Of a stretch of 36,209 bases of DNA, positions 1 to 7,001 are shown one piece after another. How positions within the stretch are numbered: the stretch's first letter is position 1; each line of letters opens with the position of its first letter. Location of the stretch: contig CADCHF010000023.1 of assembly GCA_902801175.1 (NCBI GenBank), forward strand, positions 1-36,209, read 5' to 3'. Below the pieces are notes generated by a model. That model was not told the origin of the DNA, did no database searches, and saw nothing but the letters and a program-made list of their open reading frames with translations. A program made the translations under genes and the position numbers. Origin of the DNA: an uncultured Coriobacteriaceae bacterium. GTDB lineage: Bacteria > Actinomycetota > Coriobacteriia > Coriobacteriales > Atopobiaceae.

Positions 1-46
1 CTCGGCGATTTCAGTAGCCGAAATGCGTACCGACCCGCATGCCCTA

Positions 47-117
47 GCGGCGGATGGCTGAGCCGAGAGGGAACATGGTGGCTCGGCTGCACCCAGGTCC
101 AACCAAGCATCCGCTGC
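47..117. other. Long imperfect inverted repeat upstream of the pyr promoter
   Basis: Positions 47-56 pair with 108-117 (10 bp, one G-U), and inside this 61-67 (AGCCGAG) pair perfectly with 82-88 (CTCGGCT), leaving a 14-nt loop. The element ends about 28 bases before the proposed pyr promoter. It has no T-run after it, so it is not a typical intrinsic terminator. It may be the tail hairpin of a transcript from the unseen gene to the left, or part of a longer structured RNA. It matches no riboswitch or tRNA family I recognise. The rest of bases 1-144 shows no gene I can support. Confidence 0.35.
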
Positions 118-144
118 CCCGAGTCTTGTGACTTGTGTGGCAAG

Positions 145-173
145 TTGCAAATGCATTATGTGGTCGCTATATT
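145..173 (+). promoter_or_regulatory. Promoter of the pyr operon
   Basis: TTGCAA at 145-150 and TATATT at 168-173 are separated by exactly 17 bases, a good match to a housekeeping sigma-factor promoter. Transcription would start near position 180, giving a leader of about 128 nt before the pyrR start codon. That leader contains the attenuator described separately. The start point is inferred and has not been mapped. Confidence 0.6.
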
Positions 174-179
174 GGATTG

Positions 180-292
180 TGACCTTTAAGCGCGGTACGG
201 GATGCCGGCAAGGTACTCACATAAACGCACTTGCTCTAGAGCCTACCTTCCGGGATGCCCATGCCGCTCAGGCACATAGGCATCTTTTTTTT
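180..292 (+). promoter_or_regulatory. Pyr operon leader with an upstream hairpin and a terminator
   Basis: Two hairpins lie in series. The first pairs 205-215 (CCGGCAAGGTA) with 244-253 (TACCTTCCGG), 10 bp with one bulged C. The second is the intrinsic terminator at 254-292. Only the G at 253 is shared with a G-U extension of the terminator stem. GATGCC occurs twice, at 201-206 and as the 5' terminator arm at 254-259, so the terminator's 3' arm (GGCATC, 279-284) could pair with either copy. This arrangement upstream of pyrR fits transcription attenuation by PyrR with UMP, as known in Bacillus. The Bacillus-type PyrR loop (UCC followed by a GAGAGG-like stretch) was not found here, so the control mechanism is inferred from structure and context. 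Confidence 0.55.
254..292 (+). terminator. Intrinsic terminator (attenuator) just before pyrR
   Basis: GATGCC (254-259) pairs with GGCATC (279-284), an inner TGCC (262-265) pairs with GGCA (271-274), and eight T residues follow directly at 285-292. The pyrR ribosome-binding site and ATG come 16 bases after the T-run. A terminator placed inside the leader of the first operon gene is best read as an attenuator. Confidence 0.7.
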
Positions 293-308
293 GTAGGGAA
301 GGAGTTCC

Positions 309-875
309 ATGGAACAGGCCACACCCAAGGCGGTCATCATGGACGAGCAGGCGATGGACCGCGCGCTCACCCGTGTTGCCCACGAGATCATTGAGCACAA
401 CGAAGGTGCCGATGGCATCGCGCTTGTTGGCGTGCTTCGCAGGGGCGTGCCGCTGGCTGAGCGCCTTGCCGAGAAGATCTATGCAATCGAGGGCAAGAAG
501 CCGCAGATTGGCGAGCTCGACATCAGCTTCTATCGCGATGACTACTCGAGCCACATTGCCCCGGTGCTGCATGCGACCAAGATCATGTTCCCCATTGACG
601 GCGTTGACGTCGTGCTCGTAGACGACGTTCTCTACACCGGCCGCACCATTCGCGCCGCACTCGACGCGCTTATGGACTTTGGCCGCGCAAAGAGCGTGCA
701 GCTTGCCGTGATGGTCGACCGTGGCCATCGTGAGCTGCCCATTCGTGCCGATTACGTAGGTAAGAACGTACCTTCCTCGCATGAGGAGGACGTGCGCGTG
801 AGCGTCAAGCCCCTCGACGAGAAGGACTCCGTCGAGATCTGGGAGCGCTCCAAGTCCGCTGGAGGTGCTAAGTAA
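309..875 (+). CDS. pyrR: PyrR: pyr operon regulator / uracil phosphoribosyltransferase
   Basis: This 188-residue protein belongs to the type I phosphoribosyltransferase family. The PRPP-binding loop [13 protein letters not shown] is at residues 101-113, and the upstream [10 protein letters not shown] segment is at 41-50. Length and motif order match PyrR, which in Bacillus binds leader RNA when UMP is high and also makes UMP from uracil and PRPP. The ATG at 309 is preceded by AAGGAG. It is the first gene of a pyr operon and follows the leader terminator, so regulation of its own transcript is likely. In mycobacteria PyrR is thought to act on translation instead, and either mode is possible here. 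pyrB begins 2 bases after its stop codon. Confidence 0.95.
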   Translation: MEQATPKAVIMDEQAMDRALTRVAHEIIEHNEGADGIALVGVLRRGVPLAERLAEKIYAIEGKKPQIGELDISFYRDDYSSHIAPVLHATKIMFPIDGVDVVLVDDVLYTGRTIRAALDALMDFGRAKSVQLAVMVDRGHRELPIRADYVGKNVPSSHEEDVRVSVKPLDEKDSVEIWERSKSAGGAK

Positions 876-877
876 AC

Positions 878-1801
878 ATGCTTTCTGTCCGACATCTCAT
901 CGACACGCCGAGCCTGACGGCCGATGACATCACCCAGATTCTTGACACTGCCAAGTCCTTTGACCCCATCGTCAACGGTCGCACCATCAAGAAGGTGCCC
1001 GCGCTGCGTGGCCGCACGATCGTCAACCTGTTCCTTGAGCCTTCCACCCGCACGCTCAAGAGCTTTGAGCTTGCCGAGAAGCGCCTCTCTGCCGACTCCA
1101 TCTCCATGGGTGGCGCCACCTCCTCGGTTGTGAAGGGCGAGAGCCTCGCTGACACCATCCAGACCATCGACGCCATGAAGGTCGACATGTTTGTGGTGCG
1201 CGCCCGCCTGGCCGGCACCCCGCAAAAGATCACCGAGAACACCGACGCCATCGTCATCAACGGCGGTGACGGCAAGCATCAGCATCCCACCCAGGCAATG
1301 CTCGACCTCTACACCATCCGCGAGCACTTTGGCCATCTCGATGGTCTCAAGGTTGCCATCGTGGGCGACCTTGCCCACAGCCGTGTGTGCGGCTCGCTCG
1401 CACCTGCTCTCAAGACCATGGGTGCCGACGTCACGCTCGTGGCGCCTCCCACCTTCCAGGTGGGCGATCCGGCCTGGTTTGGCTGCACGCAGACCAACCA
1501 CCTCGATGACGTCATTGAGGACATGGACGTCGTCTACATGCTTCGTGTGCAGCTCGAGCGCATGGAAGGCGCGGCAATTCCGAGCCGCCGCGAGTACAAC
1601 CGCCTCTACGGCCTCTCGCTCGAGCGCGAGGCCCGCATGAAGCCCAACGCCATCATCTGCCACCCCGGTCCCATGAACCGTGGCATGGAGATTGACGCAG
1701 AGGTTGCGGACTGTGCTCGTTCAAGGATCTTGGACCAGGTCAACGCGGGCGTGCTTACCCGTATGGCCGAGATGTATCTGCTGCTGGGAGGAGAAGAGTA
1801 A
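878..1801 (+). CDS. pyrB: Aspartate carbamoyltransferase catalytic subunit
   Basis: This 307-residue protein condenses carbamoyl phosphate with aspartate, the first committed step of pyrimidine synthesis. The carbamoyl-phosphate motif FLEPSTRT is at about residues 52-59. Most homologues have R-x-S-F-E after STRT, whereas this one reads L-K-S-F-E, so the second arginine of the usual STRTR is leucine. HPTQ (136-139), the R-x-Q segment near 223-225 and HPGPMNRG near the C-terminus are all present. No regulatory PyrI subunit gene lies nearby, so control is probably at the leader RNA. The stop codon overlaps the pyrC ATG by one base (TAATG), which suggests translational coupling. Confidence 0.95.
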   Translation: MLSVRHLIDTPSLTADDITQILDTAKSFDPIVNGRTIKKVPALRGRTIVNLFLEPSTRTLKSFELAEKRLSADSISMGGATSSVVKGESLADTIQTIDAMKVDMFVVRARLAGTPQKITENTDAIVINGGDGKHQHPTQAMLDLYTIREHFGHLDGLKVAIVGDLAHSRVCGSLAPALKTMGADVTLVAPPTFQVGDPAWFGCTQTNHLDDVIEDMDVVYMLRVQLERMEGAAIPSRREYNRLYGLSLEREARMKPNAIICHPGPMNRGMEIDAEVADCARSRILDQVNAGVLTRMAEMYLLLGGEE

Positions 1802-3090
1802 TGGCCTATCTTATCAAGGGCGCCCACGTCGTAGACCCGCAGGTGGGGCTTGACGACGTTCGCGACGTGCTGGTTGAGGACAAGAGCATCGTTGAGGTCG
1901 CAGAGTGCATCGACGCACCGGATGCCGAGGTCATCGACGGCGCTGGCAAGTATCTCGTTCCTGGCCTTGTGGACATGCACGTGCACTTCCGCGATCCTGG
2001 CTTTGAGTACAAGGAGACCATCGCCTCTGGCTCGCGTGCTGCGGCCCACGGCGGCTTCACCGACGTTGCAACCATGCCCAACACCGACCCCGTGACCGAC
2101 ACCGGCGCCGAGATCCGCTACCAGATTGACACCGCACGTCGTGCAGGTCTGGTGCACGTGCGCCCCATGGGCGCCCTCACGCGTGGTGAGAAGGGCGAGT
2201 CGCTCGCCGAGATTGGCGACATGGTCATGGAAGGCGCCTCAGCCTTCTCCGATGACGGCCATGGCGTGCAGAGCGCTGGCATGATGAAGACCTGCATGGC
2301 CTACGTGAGCCAGTTTGACCGTGTGGTGTGCGCGCACTGCGAGGTGGAGAGCCTCTCCAAGAACGGCGTCATCAACTCCGGCAACGCGGCCACGCGCCTC
2401 GGCATGTTTGGCTGGCCACCGCTTGGCGAGGAGCTCGAGATCTGGCGTGACATCGAGCTCTGCCGCTCCACTGGTTGCGCGCTGCACATCTGCCATATCT
2501 CCACGGCCAAGGGCCTCGAGATGGTCAGGGCCGCAAAGGCCGAGGGCCTGCCCGTTACCTGCGAGGTCACCCCGCACCACCTCTTCCTCTGCGACGAGGA
2601 CATCGACGACACGTACAACACCAACCTCAAGATGAACCCGCCGCTGCGCAAGCGCTCCGACATGGAGGCGCTCGTTGAGGGCATCCTCGACGGCTCCATC
2701 GACTGCCTCGTGACCGACCACGCTCCTCACGCCGCCCATGAGAAGGACTGCGAGTGGGAGATTGCCTTCTTTGGCACCATTGGTCTTGAGACCTCGCTGC
2801 CCCTCATGCTCACCAACCTTGTGAGCACCGGCAAGATGAGCTGGAACAGGCTCGTTGAGGTCATGGCCATCAACCCGCGCAACCTGCTGCGCTGCAAGCC
2901 CGTCAAGATCGAGGCCGGCTCGCAGGCCGACCTCACCCTCATCGACCCCAAGCGCGAGATCGATGTGACAAAGGAGTACTTCGTGGGCAAGTCCAAGAAC
3001 TCCGCGTTCCTGGGCAGCCACCTCACCGGTGTTGCCACCGACGTGCTCATGGCTGGCAAGCGTACGCTGACCGACGGAGTCGTTGCCTAA
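1801..3090 (+). CDS. pyrC: Dihydroorotase (class I)
   Basis: This 429-residue amidohydrolase cyclises carbamoyl aspartate to dihydroorotate. The metal-binding VDMHVHFRDPG segment is at about residues 57-67 with the H-x-H pair at 60 and 62. The later TCEVTPHHL and VTDHAPH segments supply the other expected metal ligands and the catalytic aspartate. The length and these motifs point to the class I (Bacillus-like) enzyme rather than the shorter E. coli type. The ATG overlaps the pyrB stop by one base, with GGAGGAGAAG just upstream as ribosome-binding site. An 81-base gap with a terminator-like hairpin separates it from pyrK, the only sizeable gap inside the operon. Confidence 0.95.
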   Translation: MAYLIKGAHVVDPQVGLDDVRDVLVEDKSIVEVAECIDAPDAEVIDGAGKYLVPGLVDMHVHFRDPGFEYKETIASGSRAAAHGGFTDVATMPNTDPVTDTGAEIRYQIDTARRAGLVHVRPMGALTRGEKGESLAEIGDMVMEGASAFSDDGHGVQSAGMMKTCMAYVSQFDRVVCAHCEVESLSKNGVINSGNAATRLGMFGWPPLGEELEIWRDIELCRSTGCALHICHISTAKGLEMVRAAKAEGLPVTCEVTPHHLFLCDEDIDDTYNTNLKMNPPLRKRSDMEALVEGILDGSIDCLVTDHAPHAAHEKDCEWEIAFFGTIGLETSLPLMLTNLVSTGKMSWNRLVEVMAINPRNLLRCKPVKIEAGSQADLTLIDPKREIDVTKEYFVGKSKNSAFLGSHLTGVATDVLMAGKRTLTDGVVA

Positions 3091-3102
3091 AGACTCAAGG
3101 GG

Positions 3103-3150
3103 CGCGTGCCGCTCGGCTTGATGCCGTGTGGCACGCGTTTGGTTTTGTTC
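3103..3150 (+). terminator. Hairpin with U-rich tail between pyrC and pyrK
   Basis: CGCGTGCC (3103-3110) pairs perfectly with GGCACGCG (3130-3137). Inside the loop CGGC (3114-3117) pairs with GCCG (3123-3126). The 3' arm runs into a T-rich stretch with two interruptions (TTTGGTTTTGTT). This looks like a partial intrinsic terminator inside the operon, which would lower expression of pyrK-pyrD-pyrF relative to pyrR-pyrB-pyrC or act as a second control point. The broken T-tract suggests incomplete termination. Confidence 0.55.
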
Positions 3151-3171
3151 AGTATCGTGAGAGGAGGGCCA

Positions 3172-3987
3172 ATGGGAACCGCTTCCGTTGCGGAGCAGGA
3201 GTTTAGCGTCTTGCTCAACGAGCAGGCGGCCGAGGGCATCTGGCGCGCAAAGATTGCCACGCCCGTGGCAGCAAGCATTGCCTCAGGTCAGTTCATGAAT
3301 CTGCGTGTTCCTGGTGACGGCTCGCATATCCTTCGCATCCCCCTGTCCTTTAAGCACGCGGATGCCAAGGCAAATACCATCGAGCTTTTGTATGCCGTGG
3401 TGGGGGAGGGCACAAAGCGACTCTCGCAAATGCGTGTGGGTGGCGTCTCAACGCTCGTTGGCCCCTGCGGCCGCGGCTGGTGGCTCCCCAAGACCGAGGG
3501 ACGAGCGCTGCTCGTCGCCGGTGGCGTTGGACTTCCGCCCATCTTTGCGGCCGCACAGCAGCTCGCTGATGCTGGCATTGGCTTTGACGTGGTCGTTGGC
3601 AACCATACGGCAGAGCGTCACCTCGTTAAGGAGATCGACGAGCTGCGTTCCATGACAGCTGGCGAGGTATGCGACTGTGAGCGCCGAGTTGTGGTGTGCA
3701 CCGACGACGGCACGCTCGGCCTCAACGGCTTTACGACCGACGGCATGAAGGAGCTCATTGAGACTCGTGCATATGCCCAGGTCTACACCTGTGGTCCAAA
3801 CGTCATGATGGCCGGCGTGGCAAAGATGGCCATGGAGCACGGTGTGGCCTGCCAGGTGTCGCTCGAGCGTATGATGGGCTGCGGCTTTGGAGCATGTAGC
3901 TGCTGCAACGTTGCCCTCGCAAAGGGTGGCTATGCCCTCTGCTGCCAGGATGGCCCCGTATTTGACGCGCAGGAGGTGGCATGGTGA
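3172..3987 (+). CDS. pyrK: Dihydroorotate dehydrogenase B, electron transfer subunit
   Basis: This 271-residue flavoprotein carries electrons between the PyrD FMN and NAD through FAD and a 2Fe-2S cluster. An N-terminal ferredoxin-reductase-like FAD domain has RIPLS in place of the common R-P-x-S motif. The GGVGLPP nucleotide-binding loop follows, and near the C-terminus a CGFGACSCC cysteine cluster (C-x4-C-x2-C) with a later CCQDGPVF provides the iron-sulfur ligands. I chose the ATG at 3172 because AGGAGG sits just upstream. An earlier in-frame start at 3106 would lie inside the hairpin and has no such site. The gene overlaps pyrD by 7 bases, as expected for partners of one heterotetramer. 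Confidence 0.93.
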   Translation: MGTASVAEQEFSVLLNEQAAEGIWRAKIATPVAASIASGQFMNLRVPGDGSHILRIPLSFKHADAKANTIELLYAVVGEGTKRLSQMRVGGVSTLVGPCGRGWWLPKTEGRALLVAGGVGLPPIFAAAQQLADAGIGFDVVVGNHTAERHLVKEIDELRSMTAGEVCDCERRVVVCTDDGTLGLNGFTTDGMKELIETRAYAQVYTCGPNVMMAGVAKMAMEHGVACQVSLERMMGCGFGACSCCNVALAKGGYALCCQDGPVFDAQEVAW

Positions 3988-4910
3988 GCAGTTTGAGCAT
4001 GACCGTCGACCTCGGCGGAATCAAGATGAGAAACCCGCTCAACACCGCGTCGGGAACCTTTGGCAACGGCGTGCAGTTTGAGGGCTTCTACGACGTGGGG
4101 GCAACGCTTGGCGCCATCACCTGCAAGGGCGTGGCTGCCGAGCCCTGGGACGGAAACCCCGCCCCGCGACTTGCCGAGCTGCCCTCGGCAATCATGAACT
4201 CTGTTGGCCTGCAAAACCCCGGTGTGCACGGCTTTGTGGGGCGCTACGGTGCCTATCTTGCTGGCCTTCGCGAAAAGGGCTGTCAGGTCATTTGTCAGAT
4301 TGCCGGCCACTCCATAGACGAGTATGTGCGGGCAACCGAGCTGTTTGAGGAGCTGGCACCCTTTGCCTCGGGCTTTGAGGTCAACATCTCGTGCCCCAAC
4401 ATCGCCGCAGGCGGTGCTGCCATGGGTGCCACGCCAAGGGCGGCGGCACAGGTCATGGCGGCGGTTCGTCCGCACACCTCAAGGCCTGTTGTGGTAAAGA
4501 TGGCACCCCACGACGTGGCCGAGATTGGCCGTGCGCTGGAGTCCGAGGGAGCCGACGCGCTGAGCCTCATCAACACCATCCCGGGCATGGCCATTGACAT
4601 CAACACCCGCAAGAGCCGTCTAGCACGCGCAACGGCGGGCGTGTCGGGACCTGCCATTCATGCCATCGCGGTGCGCATGGTGTGGGAGTGCGCCCAGGCG
4701 GTAAGCATTCCCTTGTGTGGCATTGGCGGCGTTGCCAGCGGTGCCGATGCCGCAGAGATGATCCTTGCTGGTGCCACGGCCGTGTCCATTGGAACGGCTA
4801 ACCTCTATGACCCAACCTGCGCTCCGCGCATTCTTGCCGAGCTTGAGGAGTGGGCAGAGGACCAGGGAGTCACAGACATCAACGAGTTGATTGGAGCCTT
4901 TGAATGCTAA
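3981..4910 (+). CDS. pyrD: Dihydroorotate dehydrogenase B, catalytic subunit
   Basis: This 309-residue FMN enzyme oxidises dihydroorotate to orotate. NTASGTFGNG (21-30) forms part of the FMN site, the NISCPN motif places the class 1 catalytic cysteine at residue 138, and CGIGGVASG plus ISIGTA-like glycine loops near the C-terminus bind the FMN phosphate. The cysteine (rather than the serine of membrane-bound class 2) and the adjacent pyrK assign it to the NAD-linked 1B type. The ATG lies within the end of pyrK and is preceded by AGGAGG. The gene overlaps pyrF by 7 bases. Confidence 0.95.
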   Translation: MVSSLSMTVDLGGIKMRNPLNTASGTFGNGVQFEGFYDVGATLGAITCKGVAAEPWDGNPAPRLAELPSAIMNSVGLQNPGVHGFVGRYGAYLAGLREKGCQVICQIAGHSIDEYVRATELFEELAPFASGFEVNISCPNIAAGGAAMGATPRAAAQVMAAVRPHTSRPVVVKMAPHDVAEIGRALESEGADALSLINTIPGMAIDINTRKSRLARATAGVSGPAIHAIAVRMVWECAQAVSIPLCGIGGVASGADAAEMILAGATAVSIGTANLYDPTCAPRILAELEEWAEDQGVTDINELIGAFEC

Positions 4911-5626
4911 CCGATGCACAGGCACGCGATGCCATCATCATTGCACTGGACTGCGACCGCGAGACCGCGCTCGACCTGGCCGACAAGCTGTCTGGCAAGG
5001 CCGTGTGGGTCAAGGTGGGCATGACGCTCTTCTATCGCTATGGGCCGGCCATCGTCGACGAGATGCGCGCTCGTGGCCTGAGGGTCTTCCTTGACCTCAA
5101 GCTTCACGACATTCCCTTCCAGATTCGTGGCGCCGCCTACTCCGCGTCGCTTACCGGCGCTGACATCCTCTCCATCCATGGCCTTGGTGGTGCTGCGATG
5201 ATTGCCGAGGGCCGCAAGGGCGTTGAGGAGGCTGCCGAGGAGCGCGAGGGTGAGCGCACCAAGCTGGTGGCCATCTCGGTCCTTACCAGCATGGATCAGG
5301 ACGCACTTGCCTCCATTGGTGTTGAGTCGCCCGTGGCAGACGAGGTCGCACGCCTTGCAAGCCTGGCTGTGGGTGCGGGCTCCGATGGCATCGTGTGCTC
5401 TCCGCAGGAAGCCGCCGAGATGCGTGCCCTGCTTGGTCCCGACGCCCTGATCGTGACGCCTGGCGTGCGACCGGCGGGTGCCGACGTGGGTGACCAAAAA
5501 CGCATTGCCACGCCTGCAGCCGCTATTGCCGCAGGTGCTAGCAAGCTTGTCATTGGCCGCCCCATAACCGCGGCCGAGGACCCCGCTGCAGCCTTTGACG
5601 CAATTGTTGCAGAGTTGGTAGCATAA
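4904..5626 (+). CDS. pyrF: Orotidine 5'-phosphate decarboxylase
   Basis: This 240-residue TIM-barrel enzyme makes UMP from OMP, the last step of the pathway. The catalytic D-x-K-x-x-D array is seen in FLDLKLHDIP, the N-terminal ALDCDRE and VKVG segments bind substrate, and GVRPAG with a later VIGRPIT contact the phosphate. The size matches the short subfamily rather than the longer actinomycete/mycobacterial form. It is the last gene of the operon. pyrE (orotate phosphoribosyltransferase), needed for the step before, is not in the window. No clear terminator follows in 5627-5750. Confidence 0.95.
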   Translation: MLTDAQARDAIIIALDCDRETALDLADKLSGKAVWVKVGMTLFYRYGPAIVDEMRARGLRVFLDLKLHDIPFQIRGAAYSASLTGADILSIHGLGGAAMIAEGRKGVEEAAEEREGERTKLVAISVLTSMDQDALASIGVESPVADEVARLASLAVGAGSDGIVCSPQEAAEMRALLGPDALIVTPGVRPAGADVGDQKRIATPAAAIAAGASKLVIGRPITAAEDPAAAFDAIVAELVA

Positions 5627-5750
5627 CAAAACACCACGAAATCGCCTATAAAGACCCACATTTCCCGTAACACCGTAGAATATATGCGCGTTAGTTGAAA
5701 AGGTCTTGATTCATTTGGCGCAGAAGGTCAATATTAGGTCCCGTGCCTAT

Positions 5751-5787
5751 TTGACCTGCTAGTATGACAGAGCTGACAATTGCTCTG
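5751..5787 (+). promoter_or_regulatory. Promoter of mihF with a possible operator over the -10
   Basis: TTGACC at 5751-5756 and GACAAT at 5775-5780 are 18 bases apart and would start transcription near 5787. A perfect inverted repeat, CAGAGC (5768-5773) and GCTCTG (5782-5787) with an 8-base spacer, straddles the -10 element. Such a site could be a repressor operator, but no regulator is known, so this is an inference from position. Confidence 0.5.
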
Positions 5788-5816
5788 CACGATTAGCTTC
5801 AATGTTTGGAGGAACC

Positions 5817-6125
5817 ATGCCACTACCTCAGCTCACCGACGAGCAGCGCAAGGCTGCACTCGAGAAGGCCGCTGCCGCACGCCACGCTCGCGCCGAGCTT
5901 CGCGACAAGATCAAGAAGGGCGAGATCACGCTCGAGGAGGTTCTCGACTCCGAGGATCCCATCGCTGCGCGCATGAAGGTTTCCGCCCTTATCGAGTCGC
6001 TTCCTGGCTATGGCAAGGCTAAGGCTGCCAAGATTATGAACGAGCTCGGCATCTCGCCGACCCGTCGCGTCAAGGGCCTCGGCGCTCGCCAGCGCGAGCA
6101 GCTGCTCGAGGCGCTCGCCAAGTAG
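5817..6125 (+). CDS. mihF: Integration host factor, actinobacterial type (mIHF)
   Basis: This 102-residue basic protein matches mycobacterial/actinobacterial IHF: an N-terminal LPQLTDEQR start, a long charged helix, KVSALIESLPGYGKAKA in the helix-two-turns-helix core, and the conserved PTRRVKGLG DNA-contact stretch near the C-terminus. It is unrelated in fold to E. coli IHF and works as a nucleoid-associated DNA-binding protein. I take the ATG at 5817 because GGAGG lies 4 bases upstream. The in-frame ATG at 5802 would put that site inside the gene. The position just before gmk and rpoZ is the conserved actinobacterial order. Its last base is the first base of gmk (TAGTG). Confidence 0.93.
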   Translation: MPLPQLTDEQRKAALEKAAAARHARAELRDKIKKGEITLEEVLDSEDPIAARMKVSALIESLPGYGKAKAAKIMNELGISPTRRVKGLGARQREQLLEALAK

Positions 6126-6718
6126 TGGGGCGCTCACCTAGACTCTTCGTCTTTTCGGGGCCGTCAGGTGTTGGTAAGGGCACGATTCTCAAGCAAGTCT
6201 TGAAGAACCGGTCCGAGCTGCATCTGACGGTTTCGGCTACCACGCGGGAGCCGCGTCCTGGCGAGGTTGCAGACGTTGATTACCACTATCTAAGCGAAGA
6301 TGCCTTCACAGAGCTGCTTGCCAAGGACGCTTTCCTTGAGTGGGCAGATGTTCACGGGCATCGCTACGGTACGTTGCTTACCGAGGTGGATCCATATCTC
6401 GAGCAGGGCAACTCGGTCATTCTAGAGATCGACGTGCAGGGTGGCTTTAACATTCGCAAGAGCCGTCCCGACGCGGTCTTGGTGTTTGTGGATCCGCCCT
6501 CAATGCAAGAGCTTGAGCGCAGGCTCCGCGATCGTGCCACCGAGGACGAACAGACCATTCTTCTTCGTCTCGAAAACGCGCGCCGCGAGATTGAGCTTGC
6601 CAAGAATTACGACGTCCGGATTGTGAACGACAGCCTGGACGAGGCGGTTGAGCGCACCGAGGCGCTCATCGACCAATATGAGAACGATGGAGGTGCCACT
6701 GACGATGTCTGTGACTAA
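6125..6718 (+). CDS. gmk: Guanylate kinase
   Basis: This 197-residue kinase converts GMP to GDP with ATP. The P-loop GPSGVGKGT is at residues 12-20, TTREPRPGE and the following DYHYLS segment form the GMP-binding region, and ILEIDVQG marks the central strand. The GTG start shares a base with the mihF stop codon and no ATG is available before the P-loop, so translation is probably coupled. The end overlaps the start of rpoZ by 14 bases. Linking gmk to RNA polymerase omega is common in bacteria and relates to ppGpp physiology. Confidence 0.95.
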   Translation: MGRSPRLFVFSGPSGVGKGTILKQVLKNRSELHLTVSATTREPRPGEVADVDYHYLSEDAFTELLAKDAFLEWADVHGHRYGTLLTEVDPYLEQGNSVILEIDVQGGFNIRKSRPDAVLVFVDPPSMQELERRLRDRATEDEQTILLRLENARREIELAKNYDVRIVNDSLDEAVERTEALIDQYENDGGATDDVCD

Positions 6719-6998
6719 GCCCGAGATTGATAACCTGCTTGAGAAGACCGAGCACAACCCCTTCCTTCTGTGCTCCATCGCCTCCAAGCGCGCCTGCGAC
6801 ATCAACAACATGATTCGCGGCCAGCACCTGCGCGTCACCGCTGTCCAGGAGTTTGACGACATCACGACCGTCATCTCTGGTGAGGACCCAGTCTCCATTG
6901 CCATGGAGGAGATTGAGTCTGGCACCCTCGGTTTTGTGCAGGACGCCTTCGATGAGGACATCAAGGGTTCCAACAAAAAAGTCCAGCAGAATCTCTAA
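6705..6998 (+). CDS. rpoZ: RNA polymerase omega subunit
   Basis: This 97-residue protein is the omega subunit, which helps assemble the beta' subunit of RNA polymerase. The NPFLLCSIASKRACDINNMI stretch is the signature region with the conserved A-K-R-A-like core. The ATG at 6705 is about 10 bases downstream of GGAGGT. An upstream in-frame ATG at 6687 adds six residues and would overlap gmk further. The start lies inside the gmk coding region. thiI begins 3 bases after its stop. Confidence 0.9.
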   Translation: MSVTKPEIDNLLEKTEHNPFLLCSIASKRACDINNMIRGQHLRVTAVQEFDDITTVISGEDPVSIAMEEIESGTLGFVQDAFDEDIKGSNKKVQQNL

Positions 6999-7001
6999 CC
7001 T

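Noticed and set aside
2..61. Open frame at the left edge (ends in TGA at 59-61) that could be the C-terminus of an upstream gene
   Set aside because: Only 19 residues are visible and they match no family I recognise; it also runs into the inverted-repeat structure.
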